Positions 35,333 to 46,234 of a DNA stretch of 47,978 bases are shown piece by piece. The translations under genes and the position numbers were made by a program. Within the stretch, counting starts at the first letter, position 1; the number at the start of each line of letters is the position of its first letter. Source of the stretch: an uncultured Collinsella sp. (GTDB taxonomy: Bacteria > Actinomycetota > Coriobacteriia > Coriobacteriales > Coriobacteriaceae); contig CALULJ010000012.1 of assembly GCA_944321445.1 (NCBI GenBank), positions 1 through 47,978 on the forward strand. The letters are read 5' to 3'. A model generated the notes under the pieces. The model was not told the origin of the DNA. It did no database searches and saw only the letters and a list, made by a program, of their open reading frames with translations.

Positions 35333-36133
35333 TTGGAAGCGTTCGCATTGCTGCCCGACGAGATCAACCATCTCGTCTCGGAGTTCCATTCCATCCCGGT
35401 TCTGGGCGACCTCATGATGGGACTCACGCAGTACACGTTTTGGCTCATCGCATCCGCCGTTCTACTGCTCGTCCTCATGTTCGTGTTCGTGAAGCGTCTG
35501 TCGCTCGTTCCGCACGGCGTGTTCATGAACATGGTCGAGTGGGGCGTCTCGTTCGTGCAGGATGACGTGTGCAAGCAGATCATCGGCAAGAACTGGAAGA
35601 AGCACTTCCCGTTCCTCGCCACGCTGTTCTTCTTCATCCTTGCGAACAACGTCGTCGGCGTCATCCCGGGCATGAAGCCGGGCTCCGGCACCATCTCCAC
35701 CACCGCCGCGCTCGCCGTCGTCGTCTTCATCTACTTCATCGCCTGCGGCGTCCGCACGCACGGCCCCATCGGTTACCTCAAGAGCCTGGCCCCCGAGGGC
35801 GTCATGTTCCCGCTGAACGTGCTCATCTGGATCATCGAGGTCATCTCGACCATCCTGCGCCCCATCACGCTGGCCATCCGTCTGTTCTGCAACATGTTCG
35901 CCGGCCACATCGTCATGGGCTCGTTCGCCATCATGGTCACGCTGTTCGCGCAGCCGCTGCTCGAGCAGGTCACCGCGTCCAACGTGCTTGCGGCCCTGCC
36001 CGGCGTGCTGTTCGCCTTCATCCTGCTGGTCATCTACGCCATCGAGATCTTCGTGGCGTTCGTCCAGGCCTACGTCTTCACCATCCTCACCGCGGTCTAC
36101 ATCCAGGAGGCCGAGGAGACGGAGGAGGAGTAG
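35333..36133 (+). CDS. atpB: ATP synthase Fo subunit a
   Basis: Membrane stator subunit that forms the half-channels for ion entry and exit at the c-ring. 266 residues from TTG 35333, chosen because a strong GAGGAGG (35318-35324) lies 8 bases before it; an ATG at 35309 has no ribosome site and the GAGGAGG would then be coding. Motifs are FPFLATLFFFILANNVVGVIPG, the essential Arg in ITLAIRLFCNMFAGH, and a C-terminal helix pair ending IFVAFVQAYVFTILTAVYI. An acidic tail (EAEETEEE) follows. Confidence 0.95.
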   Translation: MEAFALLPDEINHLVSEFHSIPVLGDLMMGLTQYTFWLIASAVLLLVLMFVFVKRLSLVPHGVFMNMVEWGVSFVQDDVCKQIIGKNWKKHFPFLATLFFFILANNVVGVIPGMKPGSGTISTTAALAVVVFIYFIACGVRTHGPIGYLKSLAPEGVMFPLNVLIWIIEVISTILRPITLAIRLFCNMFAGHIVMGSFAIMVTLFAQPLLEQVTASNVLAALPGVLFAFILLVIYAIEIFVAFVQAYVFTILTAVYIQEAEETEEE

Positions 36134-36241
36134 TGCCCGCGCACGCCGCGCGCATCTCAGTTCGGTACCGAGCGCACACGCGCTTGATATAAACGGTTGT
36201 TTTCAAATGCACGAAGGGTGCATGCAACTAAAGGAGGAATT

Positions 36242-36436
36242 GTGGGAGTTATCGGTTACGGCCTCGGTGTTATCGGTGCTGGTCTTGCAATCGGCCTTGC
36301 TGCCTACGGCTGCGCCACCGCCATGGCGCGCCAGCCCGAGATCCAGGGCCGCGCGTTCACCGTCTTCATCATGGGCGCCGCCTTCGCAGAGGCTCTGGCC
36401 CTGATCGGCTTCGTCGTTGCCCTGGTTGTCCAGTAA
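36242..36436 (+). CDS. atpE: ATP synthase Fo subunit c
   Basis: Ring subunit of the rotor: a two-helix hairpin of 64 residues. It starts at GTG 36242, four bases after AAAGGAGG. Helix 1 has the Gly/Ala repeat GLGVIGAGLAIGLAAYG. The polar loop is ARQPEIQG. Helix 2 carries the ion-binding carboxylate Glu50 in GAAFAEALALIGF. The neighbours of Glu50 (Ala rather than the Thr of Na+-binding rings, and no Gln/Glu at the helix 1 site) suggest a proton ring; this is an inference from sequence only. Confidence 0.96.
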   Translation: MGVIGYGLGVIGAGLAIGLAAYGCATAMARQPEIQGRAFTVFIMGAAFAEALALIGFVVALVVQ

Positions 36437-36482
36437 GACCGCCCGTACAGGGAATGCAGCCAGTCCCAAGGGAGTAGAAGCC

Positions 36483-37082
36483 ATGAAACTTGATCACATC
36501 CGTGTGTCTGCAGCCCTCGCTGCGGCCGCGTGCATGGTGCCCTCCGTGGCGTTTGCGGAAGAGGGCGGCGCCAGCGGCGCTGACATCCTCATCCCCAAGC
36601 CCGCAGAGTTCATCCCGGCGCTCGTGATCTTCCTCATCATTCTGGCGCTGCTGTGCAAGTTCGCGTGGCCGAGCGTTATGGCCATGTTCGAGCAGCGCGA
36701 GAAGACGATCGAGGACAGCATCAAGGAGGCCGAGGCCACGCGCGAGCACGCCGCCGAGACGCGCCGCCAGGCCGATTCGGTCATCGCCGATGCGCGTCGC
36801 CAGGCGTCCGACATCGTGCTTGCCGCCCGCTCTGACGCCGAGAAGGAGCGCGCCCGTATCGTTGCCGACGCCCATGACGAGGCCGAGGACATCATCTCCA
36901 AGGCCCACGACCGCGCCGACGATGAGCTTCAGCGCGCCTACGCGTCCGCGACCGATTCCATCGCCAAGGTGTCGGTGGCCGTGGCGGGCAAGATCGTGGG
37001 CGACGCGCTCGCCGACGATCCGGCCAAGCAGAAAGAGATCATCAAGAAGTACCTAGCGGAAGTGGGTAGCCTCCATGCCTAG
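36483..37082 (+). CDS. atpF: ATP synthase Fo subunit b, with signal-peptide-like N-terminus
   Basis: Peripheral stalk that links Fo to F1. 199 residues; ATG 36483 follows AAGGGAG. The usual b layout is seen from ~residue 40: a membrane helix (FIPALVIFLIILALLCKFAWP), then VMAMFEQREKTIEDSIKEAE and a long charged helix to the C-terminus. Before it is an extra ~27 residues that read like a cleavable signal peptide (RVSAALAAAACMVPSVAFA-EEGG), which standard AtpF lacks. No second b' subunit gene is present. The last 8 bases overlap atpH. Confidence 0.95.
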   Translation: MKLDHIRVSAALAAAACMVPSVAFAEEGGASGADILIPKPAEFIPALVIFLIILALLCKFAWPSVMAMFEQREKTIEDSIKEAEATREHAAETRRQADSVIADARRQASDIVLAARSDAEKERARIVADAHDEAEDIISKAHDRADDELQRAYASATDSIAKVSVAVAGKIVGDALADDPAKQKEIIKKYLAEVGSLHA

Positions 37083-37548
37083 TAGCGACCGCATCGAGAG
37101 CCGCAAGCTCGAGACATACGCGCGCACGCTGCTGGAGGCCTCCAAGACCGAGGACCACGTCTACGAGAACATCGCGCCGCTCATCGCCCAGTCCGAGGCG
37201 TCGCCCGAGGTTCTCGCGGTGCTTGCCAAGATGTCCGAAGAGGGCGACCTGGACAAGCTTCCCGATGTCCTCGATCTGTACCGCAGCATGGTCGACGAGG
37301 AGCAGGAGGTCGTGGGCGTGCACGTCACGACGGCCATCCCCCTCGACGACGAGCTGCGCGACATGATCACCCAGAAATGCGAGTCCGATCTCGAGTCCCG
37401 CGTGTTTCTCATCGAGCACGTGGACCCCACGATCATCGGCGGCATCATCCTGTCCGCCCGCGGCCAGCGCCGTGACGCCTCCGTGCGCACACAGCTCGAG
37501 ACCGCGCGCAAGGTGATGACGCAGAATACGAAGAAGAGGGAGGTATAG
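37075..37548 (+). CDS. atpH: ATP synthase F1 subunit delta
   Basis: Connects the b stalk to the top of the alpha-beta hexamer. 157 residues, slightly shorter than the usual ~178; the N-terminal helical bundle appears reduced. Recognised by its place and by the C-terminal motif DPTIIGGIILSARGQRRDASVRTQLETARKVM, which matches the delta/OSCP signature. It overlaps atpF by 8 bases, and atpA starts 4 bases after its stop. Confidence 0.92.
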   Translation: MPSSDRIESRKLETYARTLLEASKTEDHVYENIAPLIAQSEASPEVLAVLAKMSEEGDLDKLPDVLDLYRSMVDEEQEVVGVHVTTAIPLDDELRDMITQKCESDLESRVFLIEHVDPTIIGGIILSARGQRRDASVRTQLETARKVMTQNTKKREV

Positions 37549-37551
37549 CGT

Positions 37552-39156
37552 ATGTCCGAGGCAATCAGCGCTCAGAATATCGAGCGCATCCTGGAACAGC
37601 GCCTCCTTGACCTCAGCGCCACGGTCGACACCCAAGAGGTGTCCACGGTCGCCGAGGTCGGTGACGGCATCGCGCACGTCGCCGGTCTCCAGCGCGCCAT
37701 GGCGGGCGAGCTGCTCGAGTTCACCAGCAGCTCCACGGGCAAAGCCGTCTATGGCCTTGCCCAGAACCTGGACCGCGACGAGGTCGGCGCCGTTCTGTTC
37801 GGCGACGTCGAGCTCATCAAGGAGGGCGACACCTGCCGCACGACCGGCCGCGTCATGGACATCCCCGTCGGCCGCGGCATGCTCGGCCGCGTGGTGAACC
37901 CGCTCGGCCAGCCCATCGACGGCAAGGGCCCCATCAACGCGACGCACCGTCGCCCCATCGAGTTCAAGGCTCCCGGCGTCATCGCGCGCAAGCCCGTGTG
38001 CGAGCCCGTCCAGACCGGCCTGCTCGCCATCGACTCGATGGTGCCCATCGGCCGCGGCCAGCGTGAGCTCATCATCGGCGACCGCAAGACCGGCAAGACG
38101 GCCATCGCCATCGACGCCATCATCAACCAGCGCGGCAAGAACATGGTGTGCATCTATGTCGCCATCGGCCAGAAGGCCTCGACCGTCGCCGCCATCCGCG
38201 AGACGCTCGCCAGCCACGGCGCACTCGACTACACCATCATCGTGTCCGCCACCGCGGCCGATTCCGCGCCTATGCAGTACATCGCTCCCATGGCGGGTGC
38301 CGCCATCGGCGAGTTCTTCATGTATAACGGCGAGAACGGCGAGCCGGCGAGCGCATCGAACCCCGGCGGCCACGTGCTCGTGGTCTACGACGACCTGTCC
38401 AAGCAGGCCGTCGCGTATCGTCAGATGTCGCTGACGCTGCGTCGTCCGCCGGGACGCGAAGCCTACCCGGGCGATATCTTCTACCTGCATTCGCGCCTGC
38501 TCGAGCGCGCCTGCAAGCTCTCCGACGAAAACGGTGGCGGCTCGCTGACGGCGCTCCCGCTCATCGAGACGCAGGACGGCGACGTGTCGGCCTACATCCC
38601 CACGAACGTGATTTCCATCACGGACGGCCAGATCTACCTGCAGGGCGACCTGTTCAACCAGGGTCAGCGCCCGGCTGTCGACGTCGGCATCTCCGTGTCG
38701 CGCGTCGGCGGTGACGCCCAGACGAAGGCCATGAAGCAGGTCGCGGGCAACCTTCGCCTCGACCTCGCCGGCTACCAGGAGCTCCAGGGCTTCACGCAGT
38801 TCGGCTCCGACCTGGATGCGTCGACGCAAAAGCAGCTCACGCACGGTTCGCGCATGACCGAGCTGCTCAAGCAGAAGCGCTTCCGCCCCATGACCGTCGC
38901 CGACCAGGTGTGCGCGCTGTACGCCGGCAACAAGGGGTACCTGGACGACCTGGACATCTCCGAGGTCCTGCCCTTCCGCGACGGCCTGCTCACGTTCATG
39001 AACGGCGCCTACGCGAAGCTCCTCGAGCAGATCGGCGACGCCAAGATCGATGACGCCCTGGGCACCCAGCTCGAGGCGGCCATCGCCGAGTACAAGAACC
39101 AGTTCGTGTCCGCACGCGAGCAGCAGGCCGCGCCCGCTGCCGGCGAGACGGCATAA
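37552..39156 (+). CDS. atpA: ATP synthase F1 subunit alpha
   Basis: Non-catalytic nucleotide-binding subunit of F1. 534 residues, slightly longer than ~505-515 through a short C-terminal tail ([13 protein letters not shown]). Motifs are [11 protein letters not shown] in the beta-barrel domain, [20 protein letters not shown], Walker A GDRKTGKT (176-183), [33 protein letters not shown] and [10 protein letters not shown]-like [19 protein letters not shown] with the arginine finger. The frame starts at ATG or an equivalent codon immediately after atpH. Confidence 0.98.
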   Translation: MSEAISAQNIERILEQRLLDLSATVDTQEVSTVAEVGDGIAHVAGLQRAMAGELLEFTSSSTGKAVYGLAQNLDRDEVGAVLFGDVELIKEGDTCRTTGRVMDIPVGRGMLGRVVNPLGQPIDGKGPINATHRRPIEFKAPGVIARKPVCEPVQTGLLAIDSMVPIGRGQRELIIGDRKTGKTAIAIDAIINQRGKNMVCIYVAIGQKASTVAAIRETLASHGALDYTIIVSATAADSAPMQYIAPMAGAAIGEFFMYNGENGEPASASNPGGHVLVVYDDLSKQAVAYRQMSLTLRRPPGREAYPGDIFYLHSRLLERACKLSDENGGGSLTALPLIETQDGDVSAYIPTNVISITDGQIYLQGDLFNQGQRPAVDVGISVSRVGGDAQTKAMKQVAGNLRLDLAGYQELQGFTQFGSDLDASTQKQLTHGSRMTELLKQKRFRPMTVADQVCALYAGNKGYLDDLDISEVLPFRDGLLTFMNGAYAKLLEQIGDAKIDDALGTQLEAAIAEYKNQFVSAREQQAAPAAGETA

Positions 39157-39172
39157 AGGAGCACGCAGCCCT

Positions 39173-41511
<2,339 letters not shown>

Positions 41512-41516
41512 GCGCC

Positions 41517-41915
41517 ATGCCCATGAACCTGCGCATCGTCTGCCCCGACTCGTGTGCCTTCGACGGCACGGTGGCCTTCGTGACCGTCCCCACCACGGAC
41601 GGCGAGATGGGCATCGCGCCGCTGCACGCGAGCGAGATCAGCACCATCGGCCCGGGCTACGTGCGCGTGTGCGACGAGCGCATGGGCCAGGTCGACCACA
41701 CCCTGGCTGTGAGCGGCGGTTACGTCGAGGTTTCCGGCGACAAGATCATTGTCCTGGCCAATCGCGCCCGTGACCTCGCAACAGTCGACCGCGAAGAGGT
41801 TCAAGCTCAGATTCAAGGTTTTGAAGACCAGTTGAGCGTTTTGTCAGAGAACGATGCACACCGTGCCTACCTCTATAATGAAATCGCATGGTGTAAACTG
41901 CTGCTCGATTTCTAA
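41517..41915 (+). CDS. atpC: ATP synthase F1 subunit epsilon
   Basis: Regulatory rotor subunit that can inhibit ATP hydrolysis. 132 residues. The N-terminal beta-sandwich (LRIVCPDSCAFDGTVAFVTVPTTDGEMGIAPLHA, VSGGYVEVSGDKIIVLANRA) is complete and the C-terminal helical pair (DREEVQAQIQGFEDQLSVLSE) is present. ATG 41517 follows GGAGG within the atpD end. The last gene of the operon; a GC hairpin follows. Confidence 0.95.
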   Translation: MPMNLRIVCPDSCAFDGTVAFVTVPTTDGEMGIAPLHASEISTIGPGYVRVCDERMGQVDHTLAVSGGYVEVSGDKIIVLANRARDLATVDREEVQAQIQGFEDQLSVLSENDAHRAYLYNEIAWCKLLLDF

Positions 41916-41958
41916 GCACTCGGCTGCCTTCAGACCGCGCAGCGCAGACATCCAACAT

Positions 41959-41990
41959 CATGCCCGGGGCGCATAACCTCGGGCATGTTT
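41959..41990 (+). terminator. Hairpin with short T-run after atpC
   Basis: CATGCCCG (41959-41966) pairs with CGGGCATG (41980-41987), followed by TTT. A modest terminator for the atp operon; murA begins only 28 bases downstream, so read-through into murA is likely. Confidence 0.55.
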
Positions 41991-42017
41991 GTATGGACCG
42001 AACGAAAGGGAACGCGC

Positions 42018-43301
42018 TTGGATATCATTCGCGTCGAAGGCGGATACAGCCTCAACGGGAGCGTGCAGGTTTCGGGAGCGAAGAACTCCGCCCTGAAGCT
42101 TATGGCCGCGACCCTGCTTGCGCCGGGCACGACGGTTCTCCAAAACGTGCCCAACATTTCCGACGTTCACGTCATGGGCAAGGTTCTGAAGCGCATGGGC
42201 GCGACGATCGACGTCGTTGACGAGCACAGCCTTGCTATCGATACCTCGCAGGTCGACTCTTGGGAGGCGCCGTACGACCTCGTCGCCAAGATGCGCGCCT
42301 CGACCGCGGTCATGGGCCCGCTGCTGGGCCGCTTCGGCCGCGCCAAGATCGCCATGCCGGGCGGCTGCAACCTGGGCGCCCGCAAGATCGATATGCATAT
42401 CCTGGGCCTTGAGGCGCTGGGCGTGTCCTTCGATACCGATCACGGCTACATCTATGCCGACGCCGGTGAGGGCATGGTCGGCACCACGGTGACGCTTGAG
42501 TTCGCAAGCGTCGGCGCCACCGAGAACCTCATCATGGCTGCCGTGCGCGCCAAGGGCACCACGGTGATCGACAACGCCGCGCGCGAGCCCGAGATCGTGG
42601 ACCTCGCCAACATGCTGAACGACATGGGTGCCCAGATTTCAGGCGCCGGCACTCCGGTCGTGACGATCGAGGGCGTCGAGGAGCTCCATCCCGTCACGCA
42701 CCGCGTGGTCGGCGACCGCATCGAGGCGGGTACCTTCATCGTCGCCGCAGCCCTCATGGCCGGCGACGAGGGCGTCGAGATCACGGGCTTTTCCACCGTC
42801 CATCTGGGCATGGTCATCAAGAAGTTCGAGCTCATGGGCCTCAATATCGAGCGTATCCCCGGCGGCGTGCGCGTGTATCGCGCCCAGCACATCCGTCCCA
42901 TGGACATCCAGACGCTACCGTTCCCGGGCTTTCCCACCGATATGCAGGCGCAGGCCATGGTGCTCTCTGCGCTCGCAGACGGCAGCTCCATCATCACCGA
43001 GAACATTTTCGAGAACCGCTTCATGTTCGCATCCGAGCTGGTGCGCATGGGTGCGGACATCCGTATCGAGGGCCACCACGCCATCATTCACGGCGTCCCC
43101 GGCTTCTCGGGCGCGCAGGTCTCCTCTCCGGACCTTCGCGGCGGAGCGGCCTTGGTCGTCGCCGGCCTCATCGCCGACGGCCGCACCGAGGTCTCTGCAA
43201 TTCACCACATCGATCGCGGCTATGAGCACTTCGTTGAGAAGCTCGTCGGTCTCGGCGCCCATGTGGAGCGCGTGAGCGTGCCCGATTCCCTTGACGACTA
43301 G
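42018..43301 (+). CDS. murA: UDP-N-acetylglucosamine 1-carboxyvinyltransferase
   Basis: First committed step of peptidoglycan synthesis: transfers enolpyruvate from PEP to UDP-GlcNAc. 427 residues from TTG 42018, chosen for GAAAGGGA upstream and because the family normally begins LDIIRVEGG...; an ATG at 41985 would add 11 residues and lie in the atpC terminator stem. Motifs are VSGAKNSALKLMAATLL, the Cys117 loop PGGCNLGARKID (Cys, not the fosfomycin-resistant Asp), VPTLGDE-free central region, FPTDMQAQAMVLSALADGSS and IHHIDRGYEHFVEKL. The LCP gene follows after 12 bases. Confidence 0.97.
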   Translation: MDIIRVEGGYSLNGSVQVSGAKNSALKLMAATLLAPGTTVLQNVPNISDVHVMGKVLKRMGATIDVVDEHSLAIDTSQVDSWEAPYDLVAKMRASTAVMGPLLGRFGRAKIAMPGGCNLGARKIDMHILGLEALGVSFDTDHGYIYADAGEGMVGTTVTLEFASVGATENLIMAAVRAKGTTVIDNAAREPEIVDLANMLNDMGAQISGAGTPVVTIEGVEELHPVTHRVVGDRIEAGTFIVAAALMAGDEGVEITGFSTVHLGMVIKKFELMGLNIERIPGGVRVYRAQHIRPMDIQTLPFPGFPTDMQAQAMVLSALADGSSIITENIFENRFMFASELVRMGADIRIEGHHAIIHGVPGFSGAQVSSPDLRGGAALVVAGLIADGRTEVSAIHHIDRGYEHFVEKLVGLGAHVERVSVPDSLDD

Positions 43302-43313
43302 GCAGGTAGCTGC

Positions 43314-44477
43314 ATGAAGAAGAAGCCCGTTCAGGAATCCAGGCGCCCCAGCACCGGCGCTGCGAGCCGAATCTACAGCCGCGAGAATGTGAGCCGCTAC
43401 TCCGAGCGTGCGCGCCAGCGCCGCCGCGGTCACGCTATCCGTCGCGGCATCCTCATCGGCGTCATTGCGCTGTTCGTGTGCGTGGGCACCGCCGCGGGCT
43501 CGTGGATCTCGCAGGTCATGGGCCGCATCAATAACGGCGAGATCATCACGAGCGACCTGCTGACCACGCTGCTCGACACCAACGTGACGCAGGAGCCGTT
43601 CTACATGCTTCTCCTGGGCACCGACGGCCGCCCGGGCGAGGATTCCTATCGCGCCGACTCCATCGTGCTGGCTCGCATCGACGCGCCCGAAAAGGAAGTC
43701 ACGCTCATTTCCATCCCGCGCGATACCAAGATCGAGTACGACGGGAAGACCATCAAGATCAACGCGGCGCATGCCTACGACGGCGCCGAGGGTATGGTCG
43801 AGGCGGTCAACGAGCTGTGTGACGTCGAGATCTCCCACTACGCCGAGATCAACTTCGAGGGCATGCAGGCGCTTGTCGACGCCCTGGGCGGTGTCGAGGT
43901 CAACGTGCCCGATCGCATCGACGACCCCAAAGCTGCCGACTTCGTGATCGAGCCGGGCCTGCAGGTACTCAACGGCGAGCAGGCGCTCGCGTTCTGCCGC
44001 TCGCGCGCCTACGTCGATGGTGACTACACCCGCATGCGTCACCAGCGCATCTTTCTAGCGGCGCTCGCCAACACCATCCTGAACAAGATGGACGTCGGCT
44101 CGCTGCCCGGAATCATCAACTCGCTGTCCAACATGGTCGTGACCGACCTTGGCATCCAGGACATCATCAACCTGGTGAACGCCATGCGCGGCATGGATAC
44201 CGACAACATTTGGACGGCCAACCTGCCTTCGTGGGCGGGTGACGACACCTGGATTGGTGGCCAGAGCTACGTCTTCGTCGACGAGGAAGAGCTCGAGAAG
44301 ATGATGGACCGTGTGAAGGCCGGCGAGGATCCCAAGGGTCCGCAGACCATGGGCGATACCGGCGGCACCTCCACGACCACTGGCGACCTCTCCAACAACG
44401 AGGCCTCCGACTGGGCATACGGCACCGCAACCACGAGTGGGTCAAGCTCGAGCTCCGACGAGGACTCCGAGGAATAG
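43314..44477 (+). CDS. LytR-CpsA-Psr family cell-wall ligase
   Basis: Membrane-bound enzyme that attaches undecaprenyl-linked glycopolymers to peptidoglycan. 387 residues. A basic cytoplasmic N-terminus (RERARQRRRGH-like) precedes one membrane helix (45-64), then the LCP domain. Its motifs are FYMLLLGTDGRPGEDSYRADSIVLARIDA, VTLISIPRDTKIEYDG, INAAHAYDGAEGMVEAVNELCDVEI, GGVEVNVP, LNGEQALAFCRSRAY and DYTRMRHQRIFL, which supply the conserved Arg and Asp residues that bind the polyprenyl phosphate. The tail is a Ser/Thr/acidic low-complexity stretch. It lies 12 bases after murA, so the two wall genes are probably one unit. Confidence 0.94.
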   Translation: MKKKPVQESRRPSTGAASRIYSRENVSRYSERARQRRRGHAIRRGILIGVIALFVCVGTAAGSWISQVMGRINNGEIITSDLLTTLLDTNVTQEPFYMLLLGTDGRPGEDSYRADSIVLARIDAPEKEVTLISIPRDTKIEYDGKTIKINAAHAYDGAEGMVEAVNELCDVEISHYAEINFEGMQALVDALGGVEVNVPDRIDDPKAADFVIEPGLQVLNGEQALAFCRSRAYVDGDYTRMRHQRIFLAALANTILNKMDVGSLPGIINSLSNMVVTDLGIQDIINLVNAMRGMDTDNIWTANLPSWAGDDTWIGGQSYVFVDEEELEKMMDRVKAGEDPKGPQTMGDTGGTSTTTGDLSNNEASDWAYGTATTSGSSSSSDEDSEE

Positions 44478-44498
44478 CCCGCACTGCAAGGAATACTG

Positions 44499-44559
44499 CG
44501 AGCAGGGGCCGCCGGCATGTGCCGGCGGCCCCTGCTCGTACCGGGCAACGCCCGGTTTT
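44499..44559 (+). terminator. Tandem hairpin terminator after the LCP gene
   Basis: A perfect ~18-bp stem (44499-44517 with 44520-44538, CGAGCAGGGGCCGCCGGC) is followed directly by ACCGGGC-AAC-GCCCGGT (44540-44556) and TTT. The second hairpin is a standard intrinsic terminator; the first is an unusually long companion. Confidence 0.85.
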
Positions 44560-44586
44560 CTGGGCCTTGCTGCACACAACGATTTA

Positions 44587-44723
44587 CGAAGACCCCGTGT
44601 GCACGTTTTCAGCGTCCATCCAAGTAGACCTTCGAAGCGACAAACACGCTACCTGCGGTTCTGTAGAGCGGCTGGCGCCGCACTACTCACAGCGTGCCCA
44701 AAAACGTGCACACGAGGTCTTCG
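44587..44723. repeat. Long-stem repeat element R3 (90-nt loop with AGTAG/CTACT)
   Basis: Arms 44587-44609 and 44701-44723 are complementary in 22 of 23 positions and contain GTGTGCACGTTTT. The 90-base loop (44610-44699) has AGTAGAC 13 bases from its start and CTACT 12 bases from its end. Stem sequence resembles R2. Confidence 0.85.
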
Positions 44724-44770
44724 TTTTATATTGCGTTACCCCGGTCAGACGCCGCGCAATATAAATCGAA

Positions 44771-44897
44771 GCAGTTGTGTATGGCTTTTCAGCGGTATCC
44801 AAAGTAGACGCCAAACCTCCAATCGATTTACCAGGCATTTCTTTGATTCAGAGAGCCACGCTACTTCGGGAATCCGCTCAAACCCATACACAACTGC
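44771..44897. repeat. Long-stem repeat element R4 (90-nt loop with AGTAG/CTACT)
   Basis: Arms 44771-44789 and 44880-44897 pair in 17 of 18 positions (GCAGTTGTGTATGG). The 90-base loop (44790-44879) has AGTAGAC 13 bases from its start and CTACT 14 bases from its end. Stem sequence resembles R1. R3 and R4 lie in tandem in the 44478-44988 gap between convergent genes; the last 90 bases of that gap hold nothing recognised. Confidence 0.82.
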
Positions 44898-44988
44898 TCC
44901 GTAAAACGTTATGCATCTCGGCTGAGGATAAAGAATTCAGCTTTTTGGGCCATTCTACCCGAAACAAGTGGGCCCTATTTGCCCCCAT

Positions 44989-46191
44989 TTAGCCGAGGCG
45001 CAGCGCTTTGAGCAGCGGTCGGCGCGTCAGTGCATCGAAGGCAAGGAGCACGACGATCACAATAAGGCTTGCAATTACGCCCGCGCCAAGCAGCATGCCG
45101 GCTGCAAGCGTGAGGTTCTCGTTCGCGGCGACACCGGTGGCAATGCGGGCAAACAGACCGTCAATCGCTCCGCGCCAGACCGTATAGAACATCGACTGCA
45201 AGATATAAAACCCCAAAATACCCGAGGCGGCGCCGCGAATCAACGCATGGCTGCGCGGCGAAGCATCCGTCTCATGTTGCGGCCGCTTTGAAAACGCGGC
45301 CGCAAGCAACGAGAGCGCGGCCAGTGCGAGCGACAGGGCAGACGTCGATTTAAACGACAGGGCAACGATCGCATTGGTCGCACCGGCAAACGCAAGAACC
45401 TCTTCGAGGCCCACGACGGCAACGCAAGCGCACGCCAGCGCAGCTGCCCAGGAAACGTTCGGCCGCTTCGCGGCCGAACGCACCTCACCAATCAAACCGC
45501 CGCAGGCGTACGCCGCAACGTAGCTCACAGCGCTCATGAGCTTGCGCCATTCCAGCAGCCCACGCTCTGCCTCGCCGGGCGACACAAACGCGATGTACGC
45601 ATTGACCAGGTATACAGCGGCAATAATCAAGCAAACGAGCAAGCCTCGGCGCGGGCAGCGCTCCCACATCCAACCCATAACGGGCGTCACGACCATGACG
45701 GCAAGATACACCCAAATAAATTCAAGTCCACCAAGCAGCCAAGCCGTTTCGCGTACAGAAATGCCAGGCATGGGCGTCACCAGGTAGCTCACTGCAAGAG
45801 CGAGCGCGGCATACAGCGCGACCGAGATTCCGATCACCGCGGCGCGCCGTCCTGCCTTGCGAAGCTGTGCACCCCAATACCCATCGCCGCGCGATGCACG
45901 GGCGCATCCGGGCAGCAAAAAAAACCCCGAGATCATAAAGAAGACGCAGTTGCCATAGGCACCCAGCAGGTTGATGAAGCCCAGTGCGCCCGATGCAACC
46001 GGGCAGCTCGCCATGATGGCGCCGATGTCGCCGCCGCGCGCGGCAGCCAAAGCCGCCGCCGCGTCCCCGGCGGCCATCCAGGCCATGGCCTGCGCAAACA
46101 CAGGCTGGAAGGTGTGGAACACCGCGATGGCGACGATGGCGGCAAGCCGCAGCGCCTCTATGCGCACGTTGCGCGCGGGCTTTTGAACCAT
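44989..46191 (-). CDS. Membrane acyltransferase (acyltransferase family 3)
   Basis: 400 residues with about ten membrane helices. ATG 46191 is chosen for the strong GGAGGTGA five bases upstream; the frame is open slightly further. The N-terminus NVRIEALRLAAIVAIAVFHTF matches the family opening, with conserved Arg and the His26 thought to be catalytic. Then come YGNCVFFMISGFFLLPG, WLLGGLEFIWVYLAVMVVTPVMGWMW and a C-terminal helix set. Family 3 enzymes O-acetylate or succinylate wall glycans, exopolysaccharides or lipids. The wall genes murA and LCP lie opposite, which makes a surface-glycan substrate plausible but unproven. pepT lies 43 bases upstream on the same strand. Confidence 0.82.
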   Translation of the reverse strand: MVQKPARNVRIEALRLAAIVAIAVFHTFQPVFAQAMAWMAAGDAAAALAAARGGDIGAIMASCPVASGALGFINLLGAYGNCVFFMISGFFLLPGCARASRGDGYWGAQLRKAGRRAAVIGISVALYAALALAVSYLVTPMPGISVRETAWLLGGLEFIWVYLAVMVVTPVMGWMWERCPRRGLLVCLIIAAVYLVNAYIAFVSPGEAERGLLEWRKLMSAVSYVAAYACGGLIGEVRSAAKRPNVSWAAALACACVAVVGLEEVLAFAGATNAIVALSFKSTSALSLALAALSLLAAAFSKRPQHETDASPRSHALIRGAASGILGFYILQSMFYTVWRGAIDGLFARIATGVAANENLTLAAGMLLGAGVIASLIVIVVLLAFDALTRRPLLKALRLG

Positions 46192-46234
46192 CGGGTCACC
46201 TCCACCTTCCAGCCGCAGGCTCAACCGGTGCGCG

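Noticed and set aside
41985-42017. ATG 41985 as murA start
   Set aside because: It lies within the atpC hairpin and has no ribosome site; TTG 42018 has GAAAGGGA and begins at the family's usual first residues.
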